Shown here in pieces: positions 15,731 through 24,910 of a stretch of DNA of 64,000 nucleotides. The stretch comes from Sinomonas sp. P10A9 (lineage in GTDB: Bacteria > Actinomycetota > Actinomycetes > Actinomycetales > Micrococcaceae). Position 1 is the stretch's first letter, and each line of letters opens with the position of its first letter. The position numbers were made by a program, and so were the translations under genes. Location: assembly GCF_041022165.1 (NCBI RefSeq), contig NZ_CP163302.1, positions 2,418,001-2,482,000 of the forward strand, written 5' to 3'. The notes beneath the pieces were generated by a model. The model saw only the letters and a program-made list of their open reading frames with translations, was not told where the DNA came from and searched no databases.

Positions 15731-18700
15731 TCACGCCTCGACGCGCTCGAGCTTCTGGCTGATCACCGTCGAGACTCCGTCGCCGCGCATCGAGACGCCG
15801 TAGAGCGCGTCCGCGACCTCCATGGTGCGCTTCTGGTGGGTGACCACGATGAGCTGGCTCGATTCGCGCAGTTCCTCGAAGATCATGATGAGGCGTCCCA
15901 GGTTCGTGTCGTCGAGGGCCGCCTCGACCTCGTCCATGACGTAGAACGGCGAGGGTCGGGCCTTGAAGATCGCCACCAGCAAGGCGACGGCCGTGAGCGA
16001 TCGCTCGCCGCCGGAGAGGAGGGAGAGTCGTTTGATCTTCTTTCCGGCCGGGCGTGCCTCTACCTCGAGGCCAGTGGTGAGCAGGTCGTCGGGATCCGTC
16101 AGGACCAGCCGCCCCTCCCCGCCCGGGAAGAGCCGGCCGAACACACGCTCGAACTGGACGGCCGTGTCCGTGTACGCCTCGGCGAAGACCTTCTGGACCC
16201 TCTCGTCGACCTCGGCGATGATCTGCAGCAGGTCCTTGCGGCTCTTCTGCAGGTCATCGAGCTGGGTGGCGAGGAAGCGATGCCGCTCCTCGAGGGCGGC
16301 GAACTCCTCGAGGGCGAGCGGGTTGACCCTGCCGAGGGCGGCCAGGTCCCGCTCCGCCTTCCGCAGCCGCTTCTCCTGCTCGGCCCGCACAAAGGTGATC
16401 CCGCCCTCGAGCGGACGGCCGTCGTCGTCGACCGCGACGCGCAGGGCGGCCCACTTGTCGTCGCCTTCCTCGGCGGGGACCGGAACGGGGCGATCGGGGC
16501 CGAACTCACGCACCAGATCGTCGGCCGAAAGGCCGAGTTCATCGACGGCCCGCTCGGCGAGGGCCTCGAGCCGGAGCCGCTGTTCGGCCCTGGCGAGATC
16601 ATCCCGGTGGGCCGCGTCGTTGAGGCGGCCGAGTTCCCCGGCGAGCTCGTCATTGCGGCGGCGCAGCACAGCGAGTCTCTCGTCGAGCTCGGACCGGCGC
16701 GCCTCGGCCTCCTCGCGCTCGGCATCGGCCGCGGCCACGGCCTCGTCCATGCGGGCCAGCCCGATCCTCGCCGCCGAGACCACGGACGCCGCCCGGGCCG
16801 CCTCGCGTGCGCGCCGCTCCGCCCGGCGGCGGGCCTCCTCGGCGGCCCGGCGCTCCGACTGGGCTGCTCGCTCGAGGGACTGCACGCGTCCCTCGAGCGA
16901 GCGGTGCTGTTCCTCCGCGGCGCGCAGGGCGAGCCGCGCCTCGAGCTCCCGCGCCCGCGCGCCGGCGGCCTGGGCCTGGAGCCGGTCGCGGTCACCCGAG
17001 TCAGGTTCTTCGGCGTCCGGGGCGTCCTCGGCGAGCTCGAGCCGCTCGGCCACAGCCTCGAGCGCCACCTGTTCGGCCTCGAGCTGCGCACACGCGGCGT
17101 CGAGGGCGGCGCGCTGGCGCTGCTCTTCGGCCGACGCGCTGCGCAGCTGCGTCCCGAGAGCCGCGAGCTTCTCGGCGACGGCCGCGAAGCGCGCGTCAGA
17201 GTCGTTCAGTGCTGCCAGCGCCGCGTCCGCACGCTCCCGGGCCTCATTCTCGCGCTCCTGCGCGCCCGCCAGAGCGAAACCGCATCGCTCGTTCTCCGCT
17301 TGGGCGGCCGCGTGCTCGGCGCGGGCCGCGTCGACGAGCCCCTGCAGCTCGATCGTCGACGGCGCCCCCGGCGATCCCCCGCGCAGGCCCGCGGCGGTGA
17401 CCAGATCGCCGTCGTGCGTCGCGGCGGTGAGCTCGGGGCAGGATGACGTCAGCGCGATCGCCTCGCCGAGCGTCCGCACGACGGCGGCGCCGCGCAGCAC
17501 ATGGGCAACCGCACCGGCGATGCGTGGATCGGGTTCGACGACGTCCGCGAGCCATTGTGCGCCCGCCGGCAGTTCCACCCTCACCCACTTCTCCGTCTCG
17601 GGTATGGATCTCGCGCCCGATTCGCCGTCTCCGGTATGGATCTGGCGCCTCATCTGCCCCTCCGGATACGCAGGCGCACCAGCCCCGTGTGCGCCAACGA
17701 GCAGTGCCGCCTGCCCGGCGTCGTCCGTCTTGAGGTCGGACAGTGCCTCCGCTGCGGCCTCAGCGTCAACCAAGGCGAGGCCCTCAGCAAACGGTCCGAG
17801 CACGGCGGCCGCCGCGGCCTCGAAGCCCGCAGCGACCCGCACGAGGTCTGCGACCCTCCCGAGCACACCCGAGGCCGAGCCCGCAACGGTGCCCGTGGCG
17901 TCCCGATCCTTGAACCCTGCGGTCAATGCGTCGATGCGCGCCTCGAGCGCCTGCTTCCGAGCTGAGGCCCGGCGACGGCGCTCGAGCAGGCCCTCCCGCT
18001 CGGCTTCGGCGGCCGCCAGCTCCGCCGCCGCCTGCTCGTAGGCGGTGTCGAGGTCCTCCTCCCCTGCCTCGACGCCGGCGATCTGCGACTCGAGGGCCAC
18101 GTAGTCGCTCTTGGCGGCTCGCTCTCGCCCCGCCGCGCCGGCGAGGGTTTCGCGCAGTCGGCCGATCTCACCCTCGGCCGACTCCACGCGGCTCCGCGCA
18201 GCCGCAACCTGCCCTGCGAGCCGAGCGAGCCCTTCCCGATGGTCCGCCTGCGCCCGAAGCAGCGCGGTGTGCCGGCGGTCCTCGGCTGTGGCGGCCTCTT
18301 CCGCTGCGAGGCGGCTCTCCTCGGCCTCTGTCAGTGCCTCGACACGCAGCTCCACGGCATCGGTGACCGCCTCGAGTTCGAGGCGTAGGTCGCCGGCCTG
18401 CTGCTCAAGTGCCTCCGGATCGCGGCCGCGGGAGGGCGGATCCGAGGATCCGAGCAGCCTGCGCCGCTCCTCGGCGAGCGCCGCAAGCGCGCGGAGCCGT
18501 TCGCGTCCCTGGGACAGCCTGTACCAGGTCTCGCGTGCAGCATTCACGTGCGGCGTCGCTGCGGCAGCCGACCGCTCGACTTCTCCTTGGGCCCTTCGGC
18601 CCGCATCCAGCTCCCCTTGTGCGGCGGCGCGGCGGGCACCGAGGGCGCTCTGGTCCGCCTCCTCCTTCTCCATGGCTGCGCGCAGGCCCGCGATGTCGTC

Positions 18701-19393
18701 CGCGAGAAGCCGCGCCCGGGCGTCGCGGACGTCGGCTTGGATCGTCTGGGCCCGGCGTGCAACCTGTGCCTGCCGCCCGAGCGGTCCCAGCTGCCGGCGG
18801 AGCTCGGCCGTGAGATCGCTGAGCCGGGCAAGGTTCGCCTGCATCGCCTCGAGCTTGCGGACCGTGCGCTCCTTGCGCCGGCGGTGCTTGAGGATTCCGG
18901 CGGCCTCCTCGATGAACCCACGCCGGTCCTCGGGAGTCGCGTGGAGGACGCGGTCAAGCTGCCCCTGACCGACGATCACGTGCATCTCGCGGCCCAGGCC
19001 CGAATCCGACAGGAGCTCCTGGATGTCAAGCAGACGGCACGGACTGCCGTTGATCGCGTACTCGGAGCCGCCCGAGCGGAAGAGCGTGCGCGAGATCGTG
19101 ACCTCGGCGTACTCAATGGGCAGCGCGCCGTCGGCATTGTCGATGGTGAGCGAGACGTGCGCACGGCCGAGGGGCGGGCGGCCCGAGGTCCCGGCGAAGA
19201 TGACGTCCTCCATCTTGCCGCCGCGCAGCGTCTTGGCGCCCTGCTCCCCCATGACCCACGCGAGCGCATCCACGACGTTCGACTTCCCGGAACCGTTGGG
19301 GCCGACAACGGCCGTCACGCCAGGTTCGAATTCGAAGGTCGTGGCAGAGGCGAAGGACTTGAAGCCTCGGATCGTCAGGGTCTTGAGGTGCAA
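15731..19393 (-). CDS. smc: Chromosome segregation protein SMC
   Basis: Condensin ATPase of 1220 residues that compacts and segregates the chromosome with ScpA and ScpB. The N-terminal ATPase half carries Walker A GPNGSGKSN at 31-39. Long coiled coils rich in Ala, Glu and Arg flank a hinge around residues 500-660. The C-terminal half has the signature LSGGERSLTAVALL and Walker B FYVMDEVEAALDD. The start is a TTG at 19393 (MHLKTLTIRGFKSFA), with AGGAGG about 11 nt upstream. It follows mutM in the same direction after 79 bp. The length is normal for actinobacteria. Confidence 0.97.
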   Translation of the reverse strand: MHLKTLTIRGFKSFASATTFEFEPGVTAVVGPNGSGKSNVVDALAWVMGEQGAKTLRGGKMEDVIFAGTSGRPPLGRAHVSLTIDNADGALPIEYAEVTISRTLFRSGGSEYAINGSPCRLLDIQELLSDSGLGREMHVIVGQGQLDRVLHATPEDRRGFIEEAAGILKHRRRKERTVRKLEAMQANLARLSDLTAELRRQLGPLGRQAQVARRAQTIQADVRDARARLLADDIAGLRAAMEKEEADQSALGARRAAAQGELDAGRRAQGEVERSAAAATPHVNAARETWYRLSQGRERLRALAALAEERRRLLGSSDPPSRGRDPEALEQQAGDLRLELEAVTDAVELRVEALTEAEESRLAAEEAATAEDRRHTALLRAQADHREGLARLAGQVAAARSRVESAEGEIGRLRETLAGAAGRERAAKSDYVALESQIAGVEAGEEDLDTAYEQAAAELAAAEAEREGLLERRRRASARKQALEARIDALTAGFKDRDATGTVAGSASGVLGRVADLVRVAAGFEAAAAAVLGPFAEGLALVDAEAAAEALSDLKTDDAGQAALLVGAHGAGAPAYPEGQMRRQIHTGDGESGARSIPETEKWVRVELPAGAQWLADVVEPDPRIAGAVAHVLRGAAVVRTLGEAIALTSSCPELTAATHDGDLVTAAGLRGGSPGAPSTIELQGLVDAARAEHAAAQAENERCGFALAGAQERENEARERADAALAALNDSDARFAAVAEKLAALGTQLRSASAEEQRQRAALDAACAQLEAEQVALEAVAERLELAEDAPDAEEPDSGDRDRLQAQAAGARARELEARLALRAAEEQHRSLEGRVQSLERAAQSERRAAEEARRRAERRAREAARAASVVSAARIGLARMDEAVAAADAEREEAEARRSELDERLAVLRRRNDELAGELGRLNDAAHRDDLARAEQRLRLEALAERAVDELGLSADDLVREFGPDRPVPVPAEEGDDKWAALRVAVDDDGRPLEGGITFVRAEQEKRLRKAERDLAALGRVNPLALEEFAALEERHRFLATQLDDLQKSRKDLLQIIAEVDERVQKVFAEAYTDTAVQFERVFGRLFPGGEGRLVLTDPDDLLTTGLEVEARPAGKKIKRLSLLSGGERSLTAVALLVAIFKARPSPFYVMDEVEAALDDTNLGRLIMIFEELRESSQLIVVTHQKRTMEVADALYGVSMRGDGVSTVISQKLERVEA

Positions 19394-19472
19394 AGGTCTG
19401 TTGGCCTCCTGATTTCTGTGGGCAGCCCGTCGTGTGGCCTCATTGTGCCATTGAGGGCCGACAGAACTGGTG

Positions 19473-20432
19473 CTACCAGCGGGCGTTGCGCGGAACCGGC
19501 TGGCACACGGTGCACCGATAGGAGGATCGGTTCATGAACGGTTCCCGCACGATGACGCCTGGCCGCCCCTCCTGCGCGCACCGTCGGCACCGGAGCCCGA
19601 CACGGCCGTAGGCGTCGAGCGAGCGCGAGAAGTACCCCGAGGCGCCGTTGACGTTGACGTACAGGGAGTCGAAGCTCGTGCCGCCGGCCGCCAGCGCGCG
19701 GTCCATGACATCACGGACGGCGTACACAAGCCGCGCGCTCTCCGGACGGCGCAGCGTCTCGGTCGGCCGGGCGTAATGGAGTCGGGCGCCCCACAGGGCT
19801 TCGTCGGCGTAGATGTTGCCGATCCCGGACACGAGCGTCTGGTCCAGGAGCGCCCGCTTGATTCCGGTGCGCCTGGCCCGCAGGCTCGTGTGGAAGGCAT
19901 CCGGATTGAAGAGGGGGTCCAGGGGATCACGGCCGATGTGCGCGACCTCTGCCGGGACGAGCGGGAAGGGAATCTCCGCGCGGCCCCCCGCGCCGCCGTC
20001 GTGCGTTGGGGCGAGCGGCACGACGGCGAGCCCGCCGAAGATCCGCTGGTCCACGAAGCGCAGTTCCGCCGGCAGGTCCGGGGAATCGCTGAGCCGCAGC
20101 CGCACCTTGAGGTGCTTCTCGTCCGGCTGGGAGGAGTCTTCGACCAAGAGCTGGCCGCTCATGCCGAGATGCGCGAGGAGTGCCGTGTGCGGGGCGTAGC
20201 CGGGGTCGGCGAGGTCGTCGTCCGGGTCCGCGAGCGGCATCCACAGGTACTTTCCGCGGCGAACGGCATCCAGGACGAGGGCGCCCTCGAGCTGCCCGGA
20301 GAAGTCCTCGGGTCCGAGCCGATGCCGCCGCACCGAGCGGGGATCCACGACGTCGGCACGCTCAATGCGCCGGCCGGCGACCCACGAGGCGAGGCCTCGG
20401 CGGACGACCTCGACTTCGGGCAGCTCGGGCAT
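19473..20432 (-). CDS. mutM: Formamidopyrimidine-DNA glycosylase
   Basis: Base-excision repair enzyme (Fpg) of 319 residues that removes 8-oxoguanine and formamidopyrimidines and nicks the DNA. The catalytic N-terminus PELPEVE follows the start Met, HLGMSGQLL is the DNA-contact loop, and a C-terminal zinc finger has Cys pairs CRRC and CTVC. At 319 residues it is longer than the usual 270-290. Part of the excess is a Gly-rich loop around [11 protein letters not shown] that is encoded by an inverted repeat of the window's REP-like family. Two nucleotides separate it from the upstream rnc gene. Confidence 0.95.
   Translation of the reverse strand: MPELPEVEVVRRGLASWVAGRRIERADVVDPRSVRRHRLGPEDFSGQLEGALVLDAVRRGKYLWMPLADPDDDLADPGYAPHTALLAHLGMSGQLLVEDSSQPDEKHLKVRLRLSDSPDLPAELRFVDQRIFGGLAVVPLAPTHDGGAGGRAEIPFPLVPAEVAHIGRDPLDPLFNPDAFHTSLRARRTGIKRALLDQTLVSGIGNIYADEALWGARLHYARPTETLRRPESARLVYAVRDVMDRALAAGGTSFDSLYVNVNGASGYFSRSLDAYGRVGLRCRRCAQEGRPGVIVREPFMNRSSYRCTVCQPVPRNARW
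19994..20028. repeat. REP-like inverted repeat inside mutM
   Basis: CGCCGTCGTGC at 19994-20004 and its exact complement GCACGACGGCG at 20018-20028 form an 11-bp stem with a 13-nt loop. They lie within mutM and encode part of a loop not conserved in Fpg proteins. Confidence 0.55.
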
Positions 20433-20434
20433 CT

Positions 20435-21136
20435 CTACTCAGTGGCTGCGAGCGTCGCGTCAGGCCCGAGGACCTTCCACGCGTTCGCCGCGGACTGCTG
20501 CTCGGCTTCCTTCTTGGAGTTGCCGGTCCCGGTGCCGTACGCCGTTCCGCCGATGAGCAGCGTGGCCGTATAGGTGCGGGCATGGTCGGGGCCTTCGCCC
20601 ACCACGGCATAGTGGATGGTGCCGAGCTGTCGGTTCGCGGCCAGCTCCTGGATGTGGGTCTTCCAGTCGGTGCCCGCGCCGAGCACGGCTGCATCGGCGA
20701 GGAGAGGCTTGACCAAGCCGACGACGAACTGCCGGGCGGCTTCGAGCCCGCTGGAGATGTAGGTGGCGCCGATGAGCGCCTCCATCGTGTCCGCGAGGAT
20801 GGACGACTTGTTCTTGCCGCCCGTCACCTTCTCGCCCTGACCGAGGAAGATGAAGTCGCCCACGCCGAGGCGGCGGGCAATCCCGGCGAGGGCACGGGTA
20901 CTCACGACGGCGGCGCGCCGCTTCGCGAGATCGCCTTCGGCGAGGCCGGGGTACTCCCGGTACAGCAGTTCTGTCACCGAGAAGCCGAGGACCGAGTCAC
21001 CGAGGAACTCGAGCCGCTCGTTGGTCGGTATGCCGCCGTTCTCGTAGGCGTAGGAACGATGGGTCAGGGCAAGACGGAGCGTCTCGGCGTCGATGTCGAC
21101 GCCGAGACGCTCCAGAAGCTCGTCCTGAGGGACCAT
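20435..21136 (-). CDS. rnc: Ribonuclease III
   Basis: Endonuclease of 233 residues that cleaves double-stranded RNA in rRNA precursors and some mRNAs. The catalytic motif [20 protein letters not shown] is at about 38-57 and a second acidic region ([14 protein letters not shown]) at about 112-125. A double-stranded RNA-binding domain ([16 protein letters not shown] to [16 protein letters not shown]) fills the C-terminal third. It lies in the conserved order rpmF-rnc-mutM-smc, 16 bp after rpmF and 2 bp before mutM, so it is probably transcribed with them. Confidence 0.96.
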   Translation of the reverse strand: MVPQDELLERLGVDIDAETLRLALTHRSYAYENGGIPTNERLEFLGDSVLGFSVTELLYREYPGLAEGDLAKRRAAVVSTRALAGIARRLGVGDFIFLGQGEKVTGGKNKSSILADTMEALIGATYISSGLEAARQFVVGLVKPLLADAAVLGAGTDWKTHIQELAANRQLGTIHYAVVGEGPDHARTYTATLLIGGTAYGTGTGNSKKEAEQQSAANAWKVLGPDATLAATE

Positions 21137-21152
21137 TCGAGAATCGACCGAC

Positions 21153-21356
21153 TCAGACGTCGGCGACCTTGCGGCCCTTGTACTCGAGGAACAGCTCGGT
21201 ACCGGCGGAGTCGGTGACGACCTTCGCCTGGTGCGGGAGGCTGTACGTCACGCGGCCGTTCTCGACGGTCTTGACCAGGGTCGGAACCGAGGCCTTCCAC
21301 TGGGAGCGACGGGCGCGGGTATTCGAGCGAGACATCTTCCGCTTGGGAACAGCCAC
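21153..21356 (-). CDS. rpmF: 50S ribosomal protein L32
   Basis: Ribosomal protein of 67 residues starting [21 protein letters not shown], the standard L32 N-terminus. It has no cysteine, so it is the zinc-free form. It sits between the DUF177 gene and rnc, the usual neighbourhood of rpmF in bacteria, where it follows the YceD/DUF177 gene. Confidence 0.96.
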   Translation of the reverse strand: MAVPKRKMSRSNTRARRSQWKASVPTLVKTVENGRVTYSLPHQAKVVTDSAGTELFLEYKGRKVADV

Positions 21357-21386
21357 GGCTAACTCATTTCTCTAAAGTGCCAACAC

Positions 21387-21941
21387 TTACTCATCGTCGT
21401 GCCGGTCTGGCTTCGCCAGATCCGCCAAGGCGGCCCACCGGGGGTCGACGACCTCATGGTGGTGCCCCGGCTCGTCCGCGAGGCGAACTCCGCATTCGGA
21501 GCACAGGCCTTCGCAGTCTTCCCGGCACACCGGCTGGAACGGCAGCAGCGGTACCACTGCGTCCCGCAACACCGGCTCAAGATCGATGGAATCGTGCTCG
21601 ACTCGACGTTGCTCTTCATCATCTTCTCCATTCGGGGACCCGAGGCCCTCGAAGAAGAAAAGCTCTTGCACCTCGGCATCGAGTCCGTACTCGATGGGAT
21701 CCAGGCAGCGGCCGCATTCGCCCGTCACAGTGACGTGCGCCGTTCCCGAGACCAGGATCCCCTCGTGCACCGACTCGAACCTCAGGTCCAGATCCACAGG
21801 GGACCCTTCGCTGACGCCGATGAGTGCTACACCGAGGCCACCCGGTGCGGGTACATGCTCCGTCAGGGTCCGCATTGTCCCCGGGCTGCGCCCGAGGTCC
21901 TTGACATCGAACGCCAGAGGCGAACGTGCTTCGCGCTTAAT
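21387..21941 (-). CDS. DUF177 (YceD-like) protein with a probable ATT start
   Basis: Protein of 184 residues of the DUF177 family, linked to 23S rRNA and L32 metabolism in other bacteria. The zinc-type Cys clusters CGRCLDP and CREDCEGLCSECG are visible. The first ATG in frame (21875) would remove the conserved start SPLAFDVKDLGRSPGTM. Upstream in frame there is no ATG, GTG or TTG before a TAG stop. An ATT codon at 21939-21941 sits exactly 5 nt after AGGAG (21947-21951) and yields the N-terminus (M)KREARSPLAFDVKDLG. ATT is therefore the best start, a rare usage otherwise known from infC. It leads the rpmF-rnc-mutM group. Confidence 0.82.
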   Translation of the reverse strand: MKREARSPLAFDVKDLGRSPGTMRTLTEHVPAPGGLGVALIGVSEGSPVDLDLRFESVHEGILVSGTAHVTVTGECGRCLDPIEYGLDAEVQELFFFEGLGSPNGEDDEEQRRVEHDSIDLEPVLRDAVVPLLPFQPVCREDCEGLCSECGVRLADEPGHHHEVVDPRWAALADLAKPDRHDDE

Positions 21942-22099
21942 GAGAACTCCTGTAGAACATAGACCGACACACTATCCTAGCCTCTGCGGCGGCAGGCCCC
22001 AAACCGGGCACACAGCCACGGCGGACAGCGTTCACCCGACAGCGGCCTGCTGGCGGCGCCCGGCCATTCTACCCGTTCGCGGTGCCCAACGCTCCGAGG

Positions 22100-22582
22100 T
22101 CAGCGTTCGGGGCGTGTCTCGGCTAGCCGGACGAAGACCGAGCGCGGGACGTACTCCGAGACGTCGCCTCCGAGGTCGTGGACCTCTTTGACAAGCGTCG
22201 AGGACAGGTGGACGTAGTGCGACTCGGCGGCGAGGAACACCGTCTCGACGCCCGTGAGCTGACGGTTCATGATCGCCATCGGCAGCTCGTAGTCGAAGTC
22301 CGACGACGACCGGAGCCCCTTGACGATCGCGCTGGCCCCGCGCTCCCGGCAGTACTCCGCGAGCAGCCCGTCCCCCATCGGCTCGACGAGGATCCCGCTG
22401 ATGGCTCCTAGCGTGCGCCGGGCCATGGTGAGCCGCTCCTCGAGGTCGAACCGGTACTTCTTGGCATAGTTCGTCGACACGGCCACGATGACTTCGTCGA
22501 AGAGGTTCGCGGCCCGCGCGATCACCTCGAGATGCCCATTGTGGATGGGATCGAAGGAGCCGGGGCATACCGCGCGTCGCAT
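22100..22582 (-). CDS. coaD: Phosphopantetheine adenylyltransferase
   Basis: Enzyme of 160 residues making dephospho-CoA from 4'-phosphopantetheine and ATP, the penultimate step of CoA synthesis. It has the nucleotidyltransferase motif CPGSFDPIHNGHLEVI at the N-terminus, VKGLRSSSDFDYELPMAIMN in the middle and HLSSTLVKEV near the end, as in other CoaD proteins. The start MRRAVCPGSF at 22582 matches the family; an in-frame ATG six codons upstream has no better ribosome site. In many actinobacteria rsmD is immediately upstream; here about 2.6 kb of other genes intervene. Confidence 0.95.
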   Translation of the reverse strand: MRRAVCPGSFDPIHNGHLEVIARAANLFDEVIVAVSTNYAKKYRFDLEERLTMARRTLGAISGILVEPMGDGLLAEYCRERGASAIVKGLRSSSDFDYELPMAIMNRQLTGVETVFLAAESHYVHLSSTLVKEVHDLGGDVSEYVPRSVFVRLAETRPER

Positions 22583-22673
22583 ACGGCCAAGATACTGCAT
22601 GGCGCATGTCACGATGCGGCGCTGCTGTGCCGCGCCGCTGCGCCGTGCCGCGGGGCGCCGATAGCATGGCGGG

Positions 22674-23900
22674 ATGACACCTGATGCACAGCGGCGCGGG
22701 CCGCGGGGATCCGCGTGGCAGCGCACGGCAGCCGGGGCGAACCTCCTCGGCGCGGACGGCAAGCTGGGCCTGACGATCTTCGAGGAGATGACCTCGCTCG
22801 CCGTCAAGCATGGGGCGATCAACCTCGGCCAGGGATTCCCCGACGAGGACGGCCCCGCCGAGATGGCGGAGGCCGCGCGCGCCGCGATCCTGGCCGGCGC
22901 GAACCAGTACGCCCCGGGTCAGGGCATCCCGCGCCTGAGGGAGGCCATCGCCGCCCACCAGAAGCGCTTCTACGGCCTCGAAGTCGACCCGTGGCGCGAG
23001 GTCATCGTGACCACCGGTGCCACGGAGGGGATCGCCGCGGCCGTCCTCGCGCTCGCGGGACCCGGCGACGAGGTCATCACGTTCGAGCCTTTCTACGACT
23101 CCTACGGCGCCATGATCGGGCTAGCGGGAGCGGAGCACGTCACGGTGCCCCTGCATGCACCGACGTTCCAGCCCGATCTCGTCGAACTCGAGGCGGCGTT
23201 CAGCGCGAAGTCGCGCCTCGTCGTCGTCAACAACCCGCACAACCCGACGGGCGCGGTGTTCGGCCGGGAGGTGCTGTCCCGGATCGTCGAGCTCGCCGCG
23301 GCGCACGACGCGGTCGTCGTCACCGACGAAGTCTACGAGCACCTCGTGTTCGGCGAACCGCATCTTCCCGTCGCCTCGTTGCCGGGTGCGGCCGAGCGCA
23401 CGCTGACGATCTCCTCAGCGGGGAAGACGTTCTCCTTCACGGGCTGGAAGATCGGGTGGGTCACCGGCCCCGAGGAGCTCGTGGGCCGCGTCCGCACCAT
23501 CAAGCAGTTCCTCACCTACAGCTCGGGCACGCCCTTCCAGGAGGCGGTGGCGCTCGGCCTCGGCTACCCCGACGAGTTCTTCCGCGGCATTGCGACCACC
23601 CTCAAGGCGAAGCGGGACCTCCTCTCGGACGGCCTGCGCGCCGCCGGGTTCGAGGTGTTCTCGCCCGCTGGCACCTACTTCATCACAGCGGACACCAGGG
23701 CCCTCGGGTTCGACGACGCCGCGGACCTCGCTCGGCGGCTTCCCGAGCTCGTCGGGGTCGCGGGTATCCCCGTCTCCGTCTTCTGCCATGCCGACGGCGC
23801 CCGACGGACGCGTTCGCTCCTGCGCTTCGCGTTCTGCAAGAAGGAGCCTCTTCTGGCCGAAGCCGCCAACCGGCTCGCACGTCTCACGGACCTCGTGTGA
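22674..23900 (+). CDS. PLP-dependent aminotransferase, class I/II
   Basis: Aminotransferase of 408 residues, fold type I. The cofactor lysine is in SSAGKTFSFTGWKIGW, the PLP-phosphate and ring contacts include NNPHNPTG and TDEVYEHLVF, and the substrate arginine lies near the C-terminus (RSLLRFAF). The sequence resembles the YbdL, kynurenine aminotransferase and DapC group (INLGQGFPDEDGP; NQYAPGQGIPRLREAI), so methionine, aromatic or succinyl-diaminopimelate substrates are all possible. It starts 91 bp from the divergent coaD start and overlaps the next gene by 4 nt (GTGA). Confidence 0.88.
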   Translation: MTPDAQRRGPRGSAWQRTAAGANLLGADGKLGLTIFEEMTSLAVKHGAINLGQGFPDEDGPAEMAEAARAAILAGANQYAPGQGIPRLREAIAAHQKRFYGLEVDPWREVIVTTGATEGIAAAVLALAGPGDEVITFEPFYDSYGAMIGLAGAEHVTVPLHAPTFQPDLVELEAAFSAKSRLVVVNNPHNPTGAVFGREVLSRIVELAAAHDAVVVTDEVYEHLVFGEPHLPVASLPGAAERTLTISSAGKTFSFTGWKIGWVTGPEELVGRVRTIKQFLTYSSGTPFQEAVALGLGYPDEFFRGIATTLKAKRDLLSDGLRAAGFEVFSPAGTYFITADTRALGFDDAADLARRLPELVGVAGIPVSVFCHADGARRTRSLLRFAFCKKEPLLAEAANRLARLTDLV

Positions 23901-24685
23901 GCGCGCACGACGGCGCGCGGACCACCCGGTACCTCCGCGGCATCGGGGCCCACGCGAGCGTCGAGCCCGATGTGCACGTTCCCGGAGCGTACGTCCTCTC
24001 CATCGCCGGCGCCGAGCAGTCCCACGTCGACCTGGCCGATCCGGCCCGCGTCTTCTATGCGTACCTGCGCCGCATCGCCAACGTCGTCGACCTCATCGCC
24101 CCCGCCGGCTCGCCCATCCGCGCGCTCCATCTCGGCGCCGGCGCACTGACTCTCGCGCGGTACATCGCGGCGACCCGGCCCGGATCGGTCCAGGCCGCCG
24201 TCGAGCTCGAACGCGAGCTCCTCGACTTCGTGCTCGAGCAGCTGCCTCTCGCGCCCGGAACGGATCTGACGCTTCACCTCGGCGATGCCCGCTGGGAACT
24301 CCCCGCCGTCGCCGAGCAGGGGCCGTTCGAAGTGATCGTGTTGGACATCTTCTCCGGTCCGGAGGCACCGGGGCACATCGCGCACCCGGACTTCTATCGG
24401 GAAGCGGCGGGGCTCCTCTCGCCCCGCGGTGCCCTCCTCGTGAACATCGGCGACGATCCGCCGCTCACTCTGGTGCGCTCGCAGCTGCGCGCAATGCGCT
24501 CCGCCTTCGACGAGGTCGCAGTGCTGGCCGAGCCGGACATGTTCACGGCGCGGTTCCCGGGGAACATCGTGGCGATCGGGCTCCGGGCACCTTGGCCCGA
24601 GGAGTGGACGGCAGCCCTGCCCGCAGCCGGACCCCACCCGACACGGCTCGCGCGCGGCGTCGACCTCGATCCGCTCGCGGGATGA
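23897..24685 (+). CDS. Spermidine synthase-like methyltransferase-fold protein
   Basis: Protein of 262 residues with a Rossmann methyltransferase fold of the spermidine synthase group. It shows a glycine-rich LHLGAGALTLARYIAA, the acidic end of strand 2 in AVELERELLDFV, then LHLGDARWEL and VIVLDIFSG. Such actinobacterial homologues lack the full polyamine site, so the activity is uncertain. The GTG start at 23897 overlaps the aminotransferase stop. The first codons contain a GCACGACGGCG arm like that of the REP-like repeats. It converges on the 73-residue ORF with only 3 bp between the stops. Confidence 0.72.
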   Translation: MSAHDGARTTRYLRGIGAHASVEPDVHVPGAYVLSIAGAEQSHVDLADPARVFYAYLRRIANVVDLIAPAGSPIRALHLGAGALTLARYIAATRPGSVQAAVELERELLDFVLEQLPLAPGTDLTLHLGDARWELPAVAEQGPFEVIVLDIFSGPEAPGHIAHPDFYREAAGLLSPRGALLVNIGDDPPLTLVRSQLRAMRSAFDEVAVLAEPDMFTARFPGNIVAIGLRAPWPEEWTAALPAAGPHPTRLARGVDLDPLAG

Positions 24686-24688
24686 CCG

Positions 24689-24910
24689 TCAGCTCGCGAG
24701 CTTCTGCTCCGCAAGGCGCTTGACCCATTCCGGTGTCGGCCGCTTGAGCCTCTCGTCGAGGACCACGCGCAGCTTGGCCGCGGCGATCTGGACCCTGCGG
24801 TCCGACGCCCCGGGGCGTCGCTCGAGCGTCTGCTCCGCGTCGGTCTCACCGGTGTCCTTGCCCTCGCCCTTGCCGGGGAGCGCGGCCTTGCCTTCGGCGT
24901 CCTTGCTCAC
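24689..24910 (-). CDS. Small charged protein, unknown function
   Basis: A 73-residue ORF with a GTG start at 24910 that overlaps the previous gene's stop as GTGA. The first 30 residues are low-complexity (Lys, Gly, Glu, Asp). The rest forms a likely helical segment, ASDRRVQIAAAKLRVVLDER followed by PTPEWVKRLAEQKLAS. I do not recognise the family. The tight overlap at the end of the rsmD chain and the reasonable codon use support its being translated. It may work with the 82-residue membrane protein encoded just before it. Confidence 0.6.
   Translation of the reverse strand: MSKDAEGKAALPGKGEGKDTGETDAEQTLERRPGASDRRVQIAAAKLRVVLDERLKRPTPEWVKRLAEQKLAS

Noticed and set aside
22715..24685. A 656-codon frame ending in the spermidine-synthase-like protein
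   Set aside because: The first 390 codons are a shadow of the aminotransferase. The GTG at 23897 overlapping the aminotransferase stop gives the conserved protein.
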